In this document: positions 8,903 to 16,900 of the stretch, piece after piece
Layout: every line of letters starts with the position of its first letter
Numbering within the stretch: position 1 is the first letter of the stretch
Source: Acidobacteriota bacterium
Lineage (GTDB): Bacteria > Acidobacteriota > Thermoanaerobaculia > Multivoradales > JAGPDF01
Reading direction: 5' to 3'
Length of the DNA stretch: 64,000 nucleotides
Assembly: GCA_014584695.1 (NCBI GenBank)
Contig: JACTMI010000006.1
Coordinates: forward strand, 62,001-126,000
Notes under the pieces: model-generated
The model's database searches: none
What the model saw: only the letters and a program-made list of their open reading frames with translations
What the model was told of the DNA's origin: nothing
Position numbers and translations under genes: made by a program

Positions 8903-8934
8903 GGCCCGCGCGCGCGCCGGGAGCGCGCGCGGCC
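8903..8934. terminator. G+C-rich hairpin between the 107-aa gene and the SGNH gene
   Basis: GGCCCGCGCGCGC pairs with GCGCGCGCGGCC across a short loop. It lies in the 149-bp gap between two minus-strand genes. There is no T-run after it, so it may be an mRNA processing or partial termination element rather than a true terminator. Confidence 0.35.
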
Positions 8935-9019
8935 CGGATTCCCCGCGGACCGAACGCGGAGATGGATGGACGATACGGACTGGAAGCCGGGCGCCCGGGG
9001 CCCGCGGGCGCGGCGACGA

Positions 9020-9343
9020 TCAGCGGCCGCGCGCGCGCTTGCGCCCGGCGGGCGCGGCGGCCTTCGCCGCTGCGGACGACGAGTCGTCGGGCGCGGGAGA
9101 GGGGCTGGCCTCGAGGTAGCGGAAGATGTCGCCGAGCCGGAAGCCCTGGGCGCAGACCTGCTGCCCCGCGAGCCGGTCGGTCGGCTCGTCGCGGAAGGCG
9201 TTGCCGCCGATGCGCTGGAGGATCAACCGCTCGCCGGACTCCGTGGTGAGCACCACCGCCTCGTGCTCGCTGCCCGTGCCGCGCCGGACCAGAGCGGTCT
9301 CGGCGAGCCCGGCGACCGTCTCGAGCTTGCGCTGCACCGCCAT
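9020..9343 (-). CDS. Small 107-aa protein of unknown function in the hydrolase cluster
   Basis: I do not recognise a family. Residues 1-80 are strand-rich (for example ALVRRGTGSEHEAVVLTTESGERLILQRIGGNAF), and the last ~27 residues form a Pro/Ser/Ala and Lys/Arg-rich tail that looks disordered. There is no signal peptide. The gene starts 9 nt after the stop of the C25-like peptidase, so the two are almost certainly cotranscribed. Size and position would suit a chaperone, immunity or inhibitor partner of the peptidase; this is speculation. Confidence 0.65.
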   Translation of the reverse strand: MAVQRKLETVAGLAETALVRRGTGSEHEAVVLTTESGERLILQRIGGNAFRDEPTDRLAGQQVCAQGFRLGDIFRYLEASPSPAPDDSSSAAAKAAAPAGRKRARGR

Positions 9344-9352
9344 TCGGGGCCC

Positions 9353-11122
9353 TCAACTGCTCACCACCATCCTCGAGCGGAGGACGTTGCCCTCCTCGTC
9401 GGCCACCACCTGGAGCATGCGCACCTCGGTGACCGGCCCGACGCGGCGGCGAGCGCTCCAATAGTACTCCAGCGTCGCGCGCGGCCCGGGCGCCGGCGCC
9501 GCGATCGCCGCCACCGCCCGCGAGGCGCGCGCGCGGATCGCCGCGGCCGCGACCGCGCGGGGCGCGGCGGCGACGCGCTGGACGAGCGGCTTGGCGAAGT
9601 CGAAGCGGAGCTCGGTCTCGCCGGCGCCCTCCGCCGCCGGCGCGGCGGCGCCCGCGGGGGGCAAGCCGGCGGCCGCCACCTGCTTCGGGCCGCCGGCAAG
9701 CAAGCGTTCCGCGGTGAGGCGCGCCGCGGCGATCGGCGCGGCCATGGCGAGCTTGGCGGTGGCGGCGACGCGCCGTCGCTCCGGCAGCGCCCCGCGCAGC
9801 GCGGCGCCGAGGTCGAGCCGATAGGCCCGACGCGCCGCGCGCTCCCCCGCCGCGCCACTGCCCGCAAGGCGGGCCGCCGGCGCCAGGCCGGCCGGCACCG
9901 CCCCGGCGGCGGCGACCCCGGCGCCGGTCGCGGGCGGGGCCCCGGCGCCGGTGAGCGAGGGCGCCACCGGGTGGATCGACGGGTCGCCGAGCAGCACGAA
10001 CTGCAGCAGCGTCTTCTCCTCCGCCAGATCGGGGCTGCGCCCCTGCTTCTGGATCCAGTTGACGAAATCCTGCTTCGCCTCGAGGAAGGCGCGGCCGAGC
10101 GAGGCGCCGCCGAGCACGCTCTTCAGGAACCCGGTGACGACCCAGTCGGCGCACATCATCTGCTCGACGCCGACCCAGGCGGTGGTGGTCGATCCGGCGA
10201 AGCCGAAGGCTCCCTGCTCGAGATAGACCGCGGGAATCGGCAGGGCACCCGGCACGACGGCGGCCGGATCGGTCGGGTCGAACAAAGCGGCGCCGAAGCA
10301 GCACATCGCGCCGACGACGGTGCCGGGGCGGGTCCGCCCGGTGATCGTCGGGCTGGTGAGCAGCTCGGGATAGCTGTTGCCGGCCTGGCCGTAGAACTGC
10401 GCGTCGAGCTCGGCGCCGTGCACCTTGATCATCTGCAGGAGCTTGCCGTGCCGGCCGCGGATCGCCGGGCTGGTCGCCGTCGCCGGTGGCGAGACCTGCA
10501 GGCGGCCGGGCGCCCGGCCGATCGCCTGAACGCACGCGCGGCCGGCGCCGACCCACTCGTCGCAGCAGGCGAGCAGGTCGCCGGCGTAGCTCGAGGCCGG
10601 CTTCGACTTCCAGCCCGCGGCGGTGGCGAGCCCTTCGAGCAGCAGCGCCGGATCCGTGGCGCCGGGCAGATCGGGAATCCGTCCGACCACGCGATCCGGG
10701 ATCAGGTAGCTCGAGCGCTGGGCGGCGACGAAGGGACGCGAGCAGGCGTAGGGGTTGTCCGTCGGCACCCTCGGGTCGGTGTCGCCGTCGTCGTGGAGCG
10801 TCGGGTTGGCGACCTCGAACTGCGGCACCACGTCGCCGGCGCCGAGCAGCACCAGGTACTCGGGCGCGAGCTTCGCGCAGAGCCGATCGACGACCCCCTT
10901 GACCTTGGCCGCCGTGACCGCGCCCTGGACCGGCGCCACGCCGAACGGCTTCAGCGCCGCGCCGTCGTCCACCCCCAGAAAGACGTTGCGAAAACCCCGC
11001 ACGCCGTCCTTCGCCTGCCACTTCGAGACCGCCTGCTCGATCGCCGCGACCCCGGAAGCACCGTACTTCGCGCGCAGCCGGCCACGGTGCGTGAGACTCA
11101 GCTTGAGCGTCGGCGTCGGCAT
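9353..11122 (-). CDS. Caspase-fold (clan CD, C25/gingipain-like) cysteine peptidase
   Basis: The core (about residues 40-330) has the gingipain-type pattern: YLVLLGAGDVVP, a DNPYACS substrate-loop region and RVVGRIPDLPG. The His-Cys dyad follows: His235 in IKVHGAELDAQ and Cys274 or Cys275 in VGAMCCFGA. A FVLLGDPSIHPV segment closes the domain, as in C25 peptidases. Residues ~370-480 are a low-complexity Ala/Gly/Arg linker, and the C-terminal ~70 residues return to a folded strand pattern. Unlike gingipains it lacks a signal peptide or sorting tail, so it is probably intracellular or exported non-classically. It is followed at once by the 107-aa gene. Confidence 0.82.
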   Translation of the reverse strand: MPTPTLKLSLTHRGRLRAKYGASGVAAIEQAVSKWQAKDGVRGFRNVFLGVDDGAALKPFGVAPVQGAVTAAKVKGVVDRLCAKLAPEYLVLLGAGDVVPQFEVANPTLHDDGDTDPRVPTDNPYACSRPFVAAQRSSYLIPDRVVGRIPDLPGATDPALLLEGLATAAGWKSKPASSYAGDLLACCDEWVGAGRACVQAIGRAPGRLQVSPPATATSPAIRGRHGKLLQMIKVHGAELDAQFYGQAGNSYPELLTSPTITGRTRPGTVVGAMCCFGAALFDPTDPAAVVPGALPIPAVYLEQGAFGFAGSTTTAWVGVEQMMCADWVVTGFLKSVLGGASLGRAFLEAKQDFVNWIQKQGRSPDLAEEKTLLQFVLLGDPSIHPVAPSLTGAGAPPATGAGVAAAGAVPAGLAPAARLAGSGAAGERAARRAYRLDLGAALRGALPERRRVAATAKLAMAAPIAAARLTAERLLAGGPKQVAAAGLPPAGAAAPAAEGAGETELRFDFAKPLVQRVAAAPRAVAAAAIRARASRAVAAIAAPAPGPRATLEYYWSARRRVGPVTEVRMLQVVADEEGNVLRSRMVVSS

Positions 11123-11151
11123 GGGTCAGTCCTTTCGGGGATCTGCTTCTG

Positions 11152-12702
11152 CTACCTCATGAACAGGCTCGTGGGGATTCCGATCGAGACCCCTGCTCTC
11201 ACGCACCAGTCGTGCCGAAGAGCCCCTCCTTGATCGCGCGCATCGTAGTAGGCGCCCAGCGTGAGAGCCACGACTCCCATGCCCCAGTCCGCGCGCAGCC
11301 CCGCCATGAAGTTCCACTCTTCCTCGGGCCGGGTGAAATACCGGGCACCGTGGACGAGGCTGAAGGCCAAGTCGGTTCGGGTAAGGGGGTAGGAGATCCG
11401 CCACGTTGGCCCGATCGCAGTCGTGGACTCGTCAAGCACCAAGGACAGGCCCCAAAACAACGACGGCGAACTAAAGGGGAAGGCAACTGCTTCGTTGGTC
11501 TTCGAATCCGTCACCCACTCCGGCAGAACAAAGGTGAGAACCAGCACTTCCAAGTCCAGACTCCCACGAATGGTCTCCTCGTCGCCCTGCCAGAATGCCT
11601 CGATCGCCGGTGACACGACCACCACCGGCCACGTTCGCAGGTGCTGATGGAAAGCGCAGGCGGCCCTTTCAGAGGACAGGTTCCAGTCTCCGATGCCGTT
11701 GCCAGCCTTGGGAAAGAGCGCAGGGAACGCCACCTGCGCCCTCCCGGGGCATCCGGAAACGTCATCGACCCAGACATACCTGGAGAAAAGCGACATCAGA
11801 ACACTGCAGCCTCTGAGGGAGGATAAGACCTCTCGAATCGAGACACTGGCCGCGGCAGCGACTAGCGCGAACTGAGCAGGCTGGTCGCGCAAAGAGCCAT
11901 CGCCGAAGAGGTGCACACTGCGCGATTCTCCCAACCTACTTCGCACCGTCGCCCACGCCTCGGGCCGGGCGAACTCCAGCTCGGCCTCAGAGAACGCGAC
12001 CTCTGCAGCGACGTCAAGGCTCGAGAACAGGTCCTCCAAAGCGGCCTCCCGCACGGTGAACGGGAGGCCCTTGCGATTCACTCGATCGTGCTCGCTGAGG
12101 GCCGGTAGATCGCCGATGGTTTCGCGGTGAACCACCATGTGGCCGGGCGCGAAGAAGTCCTCGAGGAAGTGAACCGCATAGGCCTCAGCCAGCAGCGCGA
12201 GCCCCGAGTTCCCGGCCCTTGCATGGGCGAGTGCCGCAGCATGCCAGTAGGTGTGGTTCCGGAGTGCCGGTTCTTGGAAGTGCCCTGCGTTGTCATGGCT
12301 GGCGCTCAAGTAGCGCCACGTACTTTGAAAGAGGAAACGCACGCGTTCGAAGTCCACATCTTCGAGGGGATCCAGCCCCATGGCCATCGACTCGCCGGCC
12401 GTGCTCGAAGTGGCAGGCCGGCGTGGAAGCGAGTAAGGCTCCTGATGGAAATCCGACACCGCCACCAAGAGACCGAATCTTGTCGCGACGTCATCTTCAG
12501 TTCCATCCCCGCCGGCCCAGTTCTGCAGCCCGGCAATCGAGGTGGCCTTGCATTCACTTGCTGTCGCTTCCGCGAGTCGAAAGGCCGCGGAAGAGAGCGC
12601 CTTGTGCTCCTCGCGGCTGAAGGGAAGCGCGGGAGCTGCCTCATGCACGGCAATGATCCAAAGGACCAATGGAAGGCCGCACGACGCCGACGTTCGTCTC
12701 AT
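11152..12702 (-). CDS. Zinc-dependent phospholipase C-like protein with C-terminal strand-rich domain, secreted
   Basis: The start ATG at 12702 gives a signal peptide (about residues 8-26, LPLVLWIIAVHEAAPALP). Residues ~130-190 carry HAAALAHARAG...LAEAYAVHFLEDFFAPGHMVVHRE, the His/Asp/Glu pattern of the zinc phospholipase C / S1-P1 helical fold (HxxxD...GH...E). The last ~150 residues read as alternating amphipathic strands ending in Phe-Met-Arg, compatible with an outer-membrane barrel or an attached beta domain. It would cleave phospholipids or nucleic acids outside the cytoplasmic membrane. Spacing is 89 bp from the preceding gene and 29 bp to the C25-like gene, so it is probably in their operon. 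Confidence 0.75.
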   Translation of the reverse strand: MRRTSASCGLPLVLWIIAVHEAAPALPFSREEHKALSSAAFRLAEATASECKATSIAGLQNWAGGDGTEDDVATRFGLLVAVSDFHQEPYSLPRRPATSSTAGESMAMGLDPLEDVDFERVRFLFQSTWRYLSASHDNAGHFQEPALRNHTYWHAAALAHARAGNSGLALLAEAYAVHFLEDFFAPGHMVVHRETIGDLPALSEHDRVNRKGLPFTVREAALEDLFSSLDVAAEVAFSEAELEFARPEAWATVRSRLGESRSVHLFGDGSLRDQPAQFALVAAAASVSIREVLSSLRGCSVLMSLFSRYVWVDDVSGCPGRAQVAFPALFPKAGNGIGDWNLSSERAACAFHQHLRTWPVVVVSPAIEAFWQGDEETIRGSLDLEVLVLTFVLPEWVTDSKTNEAVAFPFSSPSLFWGLSLVLDESTTAIGPTWRISYPLTRTDLAFSLVHGARYFTRPEEEWNFMAGLRADWGMGVVALTLGAYYDARDQGGALRHDWCVRAGVSIGIPTSLFMR

Positions 12703-12791
12703 GACTCCAGCCCCATCATGGCCCCCGTCCCCACGTCCCTCAGATCTTGGCGCTCCGCCCCCTGGGAACGGGGGTCGAATGCTCAGAATGA

Positions 12792-13706
12792 CTACTCCTT
12801 CTTGCCCGAGAGATCGAAGTTGGTTCCCAGGCCGACGAACCAATACCAGCGCTCGCGCTCCTTCGGGATCATGAGGTTGTAGCCCAACCCGGCCGCGAGG
12901 CTCAGTCCAGTGTTCGAGTCGAGGAAGCCATTGCTCTTGAACAGGAAGCCGAGCCCGACTCCGACCTCCAGGTCCTTGTCGTCGGGCATCTGGTTGAGAG
13001 CCGCCACGTTCACCACGGCTCGCCACCGGGCTGACTTCAACCGCGACACGGAGTAGTAGACCGAGAGCCCGCTGTTCGACTCGAAACCGCCGTCAGAACC
13101 CTCTGGCTTCTCCAGCGGCTCGGTCATCGTCAGGACCACTCCCGCGTCGGACCCGGCAATGGGAAACCGCCGATTGAAGATCCGGATGTAGAGGTAGCTG
13201 CTCTTACCTGCTGCATCCGTGACTTCGAACTCGAGCAGGGAGGCTCCATCGACGAAGTTGCCATTGCAGACCAAGTCGTCCGGGGCGAGCTTCCAGCCCG
13301 TTGCCCCGGTCACGAAGTTCCCGCAGGCGTGGACCTTGCGACCAGCATTCTTCCGTCCCATCTCGCCGAACAGGCGACCGACGACCTTGGTGCCCTTGTC
13401 CCAACTGACGGAGAGGTCTCGATAGGCGCGCGCCTCGTAAATCGCCACGCCGGGGCCCGTCGCGAGCTTCTCGGCCGCGCGAATGTACGTCTCGGCAGGG
13501 AGGCGATCCGGAGAGAGGGCGGGCACCTTCTCTTCACGGTCGCCGATCTTCAGGGTCAACTGAGCTGCCGCGCTCCCGGCGGTCAGACCCAGCGCACCCG
13601 CGAGGAACAGGACGATCGACGCGCCCTTGCGGAGGCGCAACCTCCAGGCCACCCGTTGCGCCTGGACTGAGTTCCCAGTTGCCAATCTTCCGATCGCAAT
13701 CGACAT
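12792..13706 (-). CDS. Secreted outer-membrane-type protein (unknown function)
   Basis: The ATG at 13706 is preceded by a strong Shine-Dalgarno (AAGGGAG, 8-nt spacing); in-frame codons further upstream are not needed. A signal peptide ends near ALGLTAGSAAAQ. The mature N-terminal half has two cysteines in HACGNFVTG and LVCNGNF that may form a disulphide. The C-terminal half (from about residue 215) consists of repeated amphipathic strands with aromatic girdles (WYWFVGLGTNFDLSGKKE), as in eight-stranded outer-membrane barrels. I do not recognise the family. It is the first gene of the hydrolase cluster and lies downstream of promoter-like copy C, next to the divergent ECF sigma gene. Confidence 0.75.
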   Translation of the reverse strand: MSIAIGRLATGNSVQAQRVAWRLRLRKGASIVLFLAGALGLTAGSAAAQLTLKIGDREEKVPALSPDRLPAETYIRAAEKLATGPGVAIYEARAYRDLSVSWDKGTKVVGRLFGEMGRKNAGRKVHACGNFVTGATGWKLAPDDLVCNGNFVDGASLLEFEVTDAAGKSSYLYIRIFNRRFPIAGSDAGVVLTMTEPLEKPEGSDGGFESNSGLSVYYSVSRLKSARWRAVVNVAALNQMPDDKDLEVGVGLGFLFKSNGFLDSNTGLSLAAGLGYNLMIPKERERWYWFVGLGTNFDLSGKKE

Positions 13707-13828
13707 CGTAAGTCTCCCTTTCGGTCTTCCGACCCAGCTGCGAATGACGCTCCCTGCCACCGCGCTTCGCCTCGCGGCGTCGCAGCGGGGCCGGAGCCAT
13801 CCCAGTCGATCCGGTGGAGCCGCCCTTC

Positions 13829-13856
13829 AAGACGAGCGAGGCTCCGAATTCGGTCA
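13829..13856 (-). promoter_or_regulatory. Promoter-like element, copy C (upstream of the outer-membrane-type gene)
   Basis: Minus-strand reading: TGACCGAATTCG, 10-nt spacer GAGCCTCGCT, CGTCTT. It has the same box-to-box spacing as copies A and B. It is 123 bp from the 13706 ATG and inside the divergent region shared with the ECF sigma gene at 13990. That arrangement is typical of a sigma factor located next to its own target. Confidence 0.6.
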
Positions 13857-13923
13857 AGTCGAACTGAAGGGGGTGGACGGACGGGGTCGTGGATTTTCCT
13901 CGGGGCGGCTGGTCGGGCGCTGG

Positions 13924-13952
13924 TTGACTCCGGTGGCGGGGCCGCCTACGCT
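13924..13952 (+). promoter_or_regulatory. Candidate housekeeping promoter for the ECF sigma gene
   Basis: TTGACT, 17-nt spacer, TACGCT. The -35 box is close to the sigma-70 consensus TTGACA and the spacing is ideal. It lies 38 bp before the sigma ATG at 13990, and no other good candidate is seen in this gap. Confidence 0.5.
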
Positions 13953-13989
13953 TCGGCCAAATTGTTGGAATCGTTGGGGGGTCGGGGCC

Positions 13990-14691
13990 ATGGAAGTGGA
14001 TCGGCTGCCGGTCGGGCGTGGGTCGGAAGCTGGCGGCGGGGAGCGCGGTGCCGGGGCCGCTGGCAACCGGGACGCGGTGGGGGCGGAGGCGGTCGCGGTG
14101 GCGGTGGCGGGCCAGGGCAGCGCGGCGCGCTGGCGGCTCGAGCAGCTGTTCGTTCGGCTCCTGCCGATCCTGGAGCGCTGGGCGCACGGCCGCTTGCCGC
14201 GGCGGGCGCGGCGGCGCTGCGACACCGCGGACCTCGTTCAGGACGCCTGCTCCGGGGCGATCAGCCACCTCGGCGACCTCGACCAGCGCGACCCCGCCCA
14301 GGTCGACTTCTACCTGAAACAGACCATCCGCAACCGGATCCGCGACGAGATCCGCCGCGCCCGGATCGGCGAGACCATGTCGAGCGAGGGGCTCGCGCTC
14401 ACCGATCCCAGCCCCTCGCCACTCGAGGATTCGCTCGAGGCCGATGAGCGGCGGCGCTTCCGCGCGGCGCTCCTCGCGCTCGACGCCGACGACCAGCAGC
14501 TCGTCGTCGGCCGGGTCGAGCTCCACCTGAGCTACGACGAGCTCGCCCGCGCCACCGGCCGCGACACGGCCGAAGCGGCCCGCTGCGCCGTGCGGCGGGC
14601 GATGTTGCGGCTGGCGCGCCAGCTGCCGGAGATCGAGTCGCGCGAGCGCGCCGGCGGAATCACCGCCACCGGCGCTCCCGAATCCGTCTGA
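13990..14691 (+). CDS. ECF-type RNA polymerase sigma factor
   Basis: After a ~45-residue Gly/Ala-rich leader, region 2 is visible as LFVRLLPILERWAHGRLP...DLVQDACSGAISHL, with the Asp-Leu-Val-Gln-Asp signature of sigma region 2. Region 4 is ALLALDADDQQLVVGRVELHLSYDELARATG followed by the DNA-binding helix TAEAARCAVRRAMLRLARQL. The type resembles the ECF subfamily common in Acidobacteria and Planctomycetes. No anti-sigma gene follows, so control is unclear. It is divergent from the hydrolase cluster, and the copy C element lies between them, so it is the best candidate regulator of the three shared promoter elements. The start is set by the ATG at 13990; no strong Shine-Dalgarno is visible. Confidence 0.88.
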   Translation: MEVDRLPVGRGSEAGGGERGAGAAGNRDAVGAEAVAVAVAGQGSAARWRLEQLFVRLLPILERWAHGRLPRRARRRCDTADLVQDACSGAISHLGDLDQRDPAQVDFYLKQTIRNRIRDEIRRARIGETMSSEGLALTDPSPSPLEDSLEADERRRFRAALLALDADDQQLVVGRVELHLSYDELARATGRDTAEAARCAVRRAMLRLARQLPEIESRERAGGITATGAPESV

Positions 14692-14699
14692 ACCGGTAC

Positions 14700-14731
14700 C
14701 GCGGTCTCACCGCTCGCGGGAGCGAGACCGC
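14700..14731. terminator. Bidirectional hairpin between convergent genes
   Basis: GCGGTCTC pairs with GAGACCGC, and inside it CGCTC pairs with GAGCG, giving a near-continuous stem. It lies between the ends of the sigma gene and the DUF6498 gene, where a terminator for both is expected. Confidence 0.6.
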
Positions 14732-14743
14732 ACGGTCAGTGGC

Positions 14744-15550
14744 TCACGCCGCACCGTCGACGACCCGCTCGTTCTCCTCGCGGATCGCCTGCTCGCGCTC
14801 CTCGGTGCGGCGCCAGTAAGCGGAGAAGCTCTCGCCGTCGGCTCCTCGGAAGCGGTCGAGGAACCTCAGCGCGCGCGGCGGCTGGCGCTCGAGCTCGCGG
14901 TGGGGGAGGACGCCGCCGAGATCGAACAGCGTCTTCAAGCCGGCGAAGACGGCGAACAGCGCTCCCGGAGCGCCGAAGAAGGCGACCGCGCCCATGCCGA
15001 ACAGGATCGTCATGTGGACGACGAAGATCCGGCCCAGCGCGTTCTGCGTTCCGATCTCCAGCCAACGGAAGCTGCGCTCGCGCAGCGAGACCAGGTCGAT
15101 CGCGAAGCCGACCGCGAGCAGGGCGAGGACGCCGACCGCGCCCTTGCCGAGGTCCGCGACCGCGACGCCGGCGTCGGTTCCGAACCGCTGCGGCAGGAAG
15201 AGGAAGAGCAGCAGCCCGAGGAAGAGGCCGTGGACGAGCGTGAACGGGATCGCGATGCCGAGATAGGAGGAGAGCAGCGAGCCCGACCCGACCGCTCCCG
15301 GCTGCTGCCGCCCTTCCCGCGTCTGCTGCGTGAACGTGGCGACGCGGAAATGCCCCGCCTTGCGCGTCCACTTCCGGTGCAGCGCGATGCGCGTCGAAAC
15401 GAAGAGGATGACCAGCAGGCTCTCGACCCAGTAGGTCGCGAGCGCGGTGCCCTGCGACCACCCTTCTCCGAAATAGCCGGCGACCGGCACCGCGTTCAAT
15501 CCCAGCACCTGCGCCACGCGACCGACGAGACCTCCCAGCCCCTTGCGCAT
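14744..15550 (-). CDS. DUF6498-like integral membrane protein
   Basis: The ATG at 15550 begins MRKGLGGLVG. About six hydrophobic segments are seen (for example ALATYWVESLLVILFVSTRIAL, GIAIPFTLVHGLFLGLLLFLFL and FVVHMTILFGMGAVAFFGAPGALFAVFAGLKTLFDLGG). The pattern of an N-terminal NxxPVxGxF..GW, YWVE and a late HMTILFGM helix fits the DUF6498 family as I remember it. A charged cytoplasmic C-terminal tail of ~55 residues follows. Function is unknown; the family sits in the inner membrane. The gene converges on the sigma factor gene and shows no operon partner. Confidence 0.75.
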   Translation of the reverse strand: MRKGLGGLVGRVAQVLGLNAVPVAGYFGEGWSQGTALATYWVESLLVILFVSTRIALHRKWTRKAGHFRVATFTQQTREGRQQPGAVGSGSLLSSYLGIAIPFTLVHGLFLGLLLFLFLPQRFGTDAGVAVADLGKGAVGVLALLAVGFAIDLVSLRERSFRWLEIGTQNALGRIFVVHMTILFGMGAVAFFGAPGALFAVFAGLKTLFDLGGVLPHRELERQPPRALRFLDRFRGADGESFSAYWRRTEEREQAIREENERVVDGAA

Positions 15551-15778
15551 GGCGCGGGATTCTCTCCCAGCCGGAGCCTGCCGCCAGCCCCACCGGCCGC
15601 CCGGGCACCGTCGCCACGGCGGCGCGGGACGATCCGGAAACCGAGAGCCGCCCTCGTCCGTACTCAGCTGGGTACCGAGCAGACACCACCGGTCGAGGCG
15701 ACGTAGCCCGGGCTCGCACGGGGCGCCTAAGTGTCGCGAGAAACGAAGCCGCGGATTCTTGGAACGGAGAGGTGCGTC

Positions 15779-16900
15779 ATGACGAGCATGGGACGGATCC
15801 CGATTCTGGGCCTCCTCGGAGTGGTCAGCGCCGTGGGGGCCGTCGAGGCGACCGGCACCGAGGCGAGCCGGCCCTATACCCGCAACGTCGCCATCGTCCT
15901 CTATCCGGGCGTCGAAGTGCTCGACTTCGCGGGCCCGGCCGAAGTCTTCGCCGTGGCGGCCGGGTTCGGTGCCAACGGCCAGGAGCGCGCCTTCCACGTC
16001 TACACCGTGGGGCGCACGCGCGAGCCGATCGTGAGCCAGGGCTTCATCGACGTCGTCCCCGATTACGGCATCGAGGACGCCCCGAGGCCCGACGTCGTGG
16101 TCTTCCCCGGCGGCGGCGCCGACGGCGTGCGCCGGGACCCGGTCTGGATGGCCTGGGTGCGCGCGGTCGGCGCCGACGCCGAGGCGGTGCTCACCGTCTG
16201 CACCGGGGCGTTCATCGCCGGCGACGCCGGTCTCCTCGACGGGCAGGACGCCACCACCTGGTACGCGGCGGTGCCCCGGCTCGCGGCGGAGTTCCCGCGC
16301 GCGCGCGTCCATCCCGGTCGCCGCTTCGTCGACAACGGCCAGGTCATCACCACCGCGGGTGTCTCGGCGGGGATCGACGGGGCGCTCCATTACGTCGCGC
16401 GCGAGCTCGGGCGCTTCGTGGCCGACCGCACCGCCGAGTACATGGAGTACAAGTGGTCGCCGGAGTCGCACCACTCGCGCGGCTACGCGCAGACCAACCC
16501 CCGCCTCGACGCGCGCGGCCGCGAGCGGCAGCGGGCCGAGATGGCGGCACTCGGCGGCCAGGGGGAAGACGCCGTCGCGATCTTCCGCCGTCTCGCCGCC
16601 GAGATGCCAGAGGACGCCGATGCCTGGCTCGGGCTAGGGCAGACCCTGCACCGGCTCGGCCGCTTCTCCGAGGCGGTCCCGGCCTACGTCGAGGCGGCCC
16701 GCGAGAGCTCTCGGCGGGCCCTCGCGCTGTTCTACCTGGCCGGTGCCTATGCCCGCTCCGGCGAGCGGGAGAAAGCCCTCGAAGCCGTCACCGGCGCCGT
16801 CGAGGCCGGCTTCGATTCGCGCTGGCACCTCGCTCATGACGAGGACCTCGCCGGCCTGCGCGAGGACCCGCGCTACCAGGCGCTGCTGGCGCGCCTCTGA
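15779..16900 (+). CDS. Secreted DJ-1/PfpI-family protein fused to TPR repeats
   Basis: I chose the ATG at 15779 because it has a GGAGAGG Shine-Dalgarno six bases upstream and opens a signal peptide (IPILGLLGVVSAVGAVEA). Residues ~35-225 are a DJ-1/PfpI domain like isonitrile hydratase: VAIVLYPGVEVLDFAGPAEVF with Glu55, FPGGG, and the nucleophile elbow LTVCTGAF with Cys141. From about residue 250 there are three TPR-like units (AEMAALGGQGEDAVAIFRRLAAEMP and so on), ending with a DEDLAGLREDPRY motif. DJ-1/PfpI enzymes are usually cytosolic; a signal peptide plus TPR tail is unusual. Activity may be a hydratase, glyoxalase-like or amidotransferase-like reaction; the sequence does not decide. Confidence 0.85.
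   Translation: MTSMGRIPILGLLGVVSAVGAVEATGTEASRPYTRNVAIVLYPGVEVLDFAGPAEVFAVAAGFGANGQERAFHVYTVGRTREPIVSQGFIDVVPDYGIEDAPRPDVVVFPGGGADGVRRDPVWMAWVRAVGADAEAVLTVCTGAFIAGDAGLLDGQDATTWYAAVPRLAAEFPRARVHPGRRFVDNGQVITTAGVSAGIDGALHYVARELGRFVADRTAEYMEYKWSPESHHSRGYAQTNPRLDARGRERQRAEMAALGGQGEDAVAIFRRLAAEMPEDADAWLGLGQTLHRLGRFSEAVPAYVEAARESSRRALALFYLAGAYARSGEREKALEAVTGAVEAGFDSRWHLAHDEDLAGLREDPRYQALLARL

Noticed and set aside
8903-8934. True rho-independent terminator inside the hydrolase cluster
   Set aside because: No T-run follows the hairpin, and the genes on both sides are co-directional with matching function, so full termination is unlikely.
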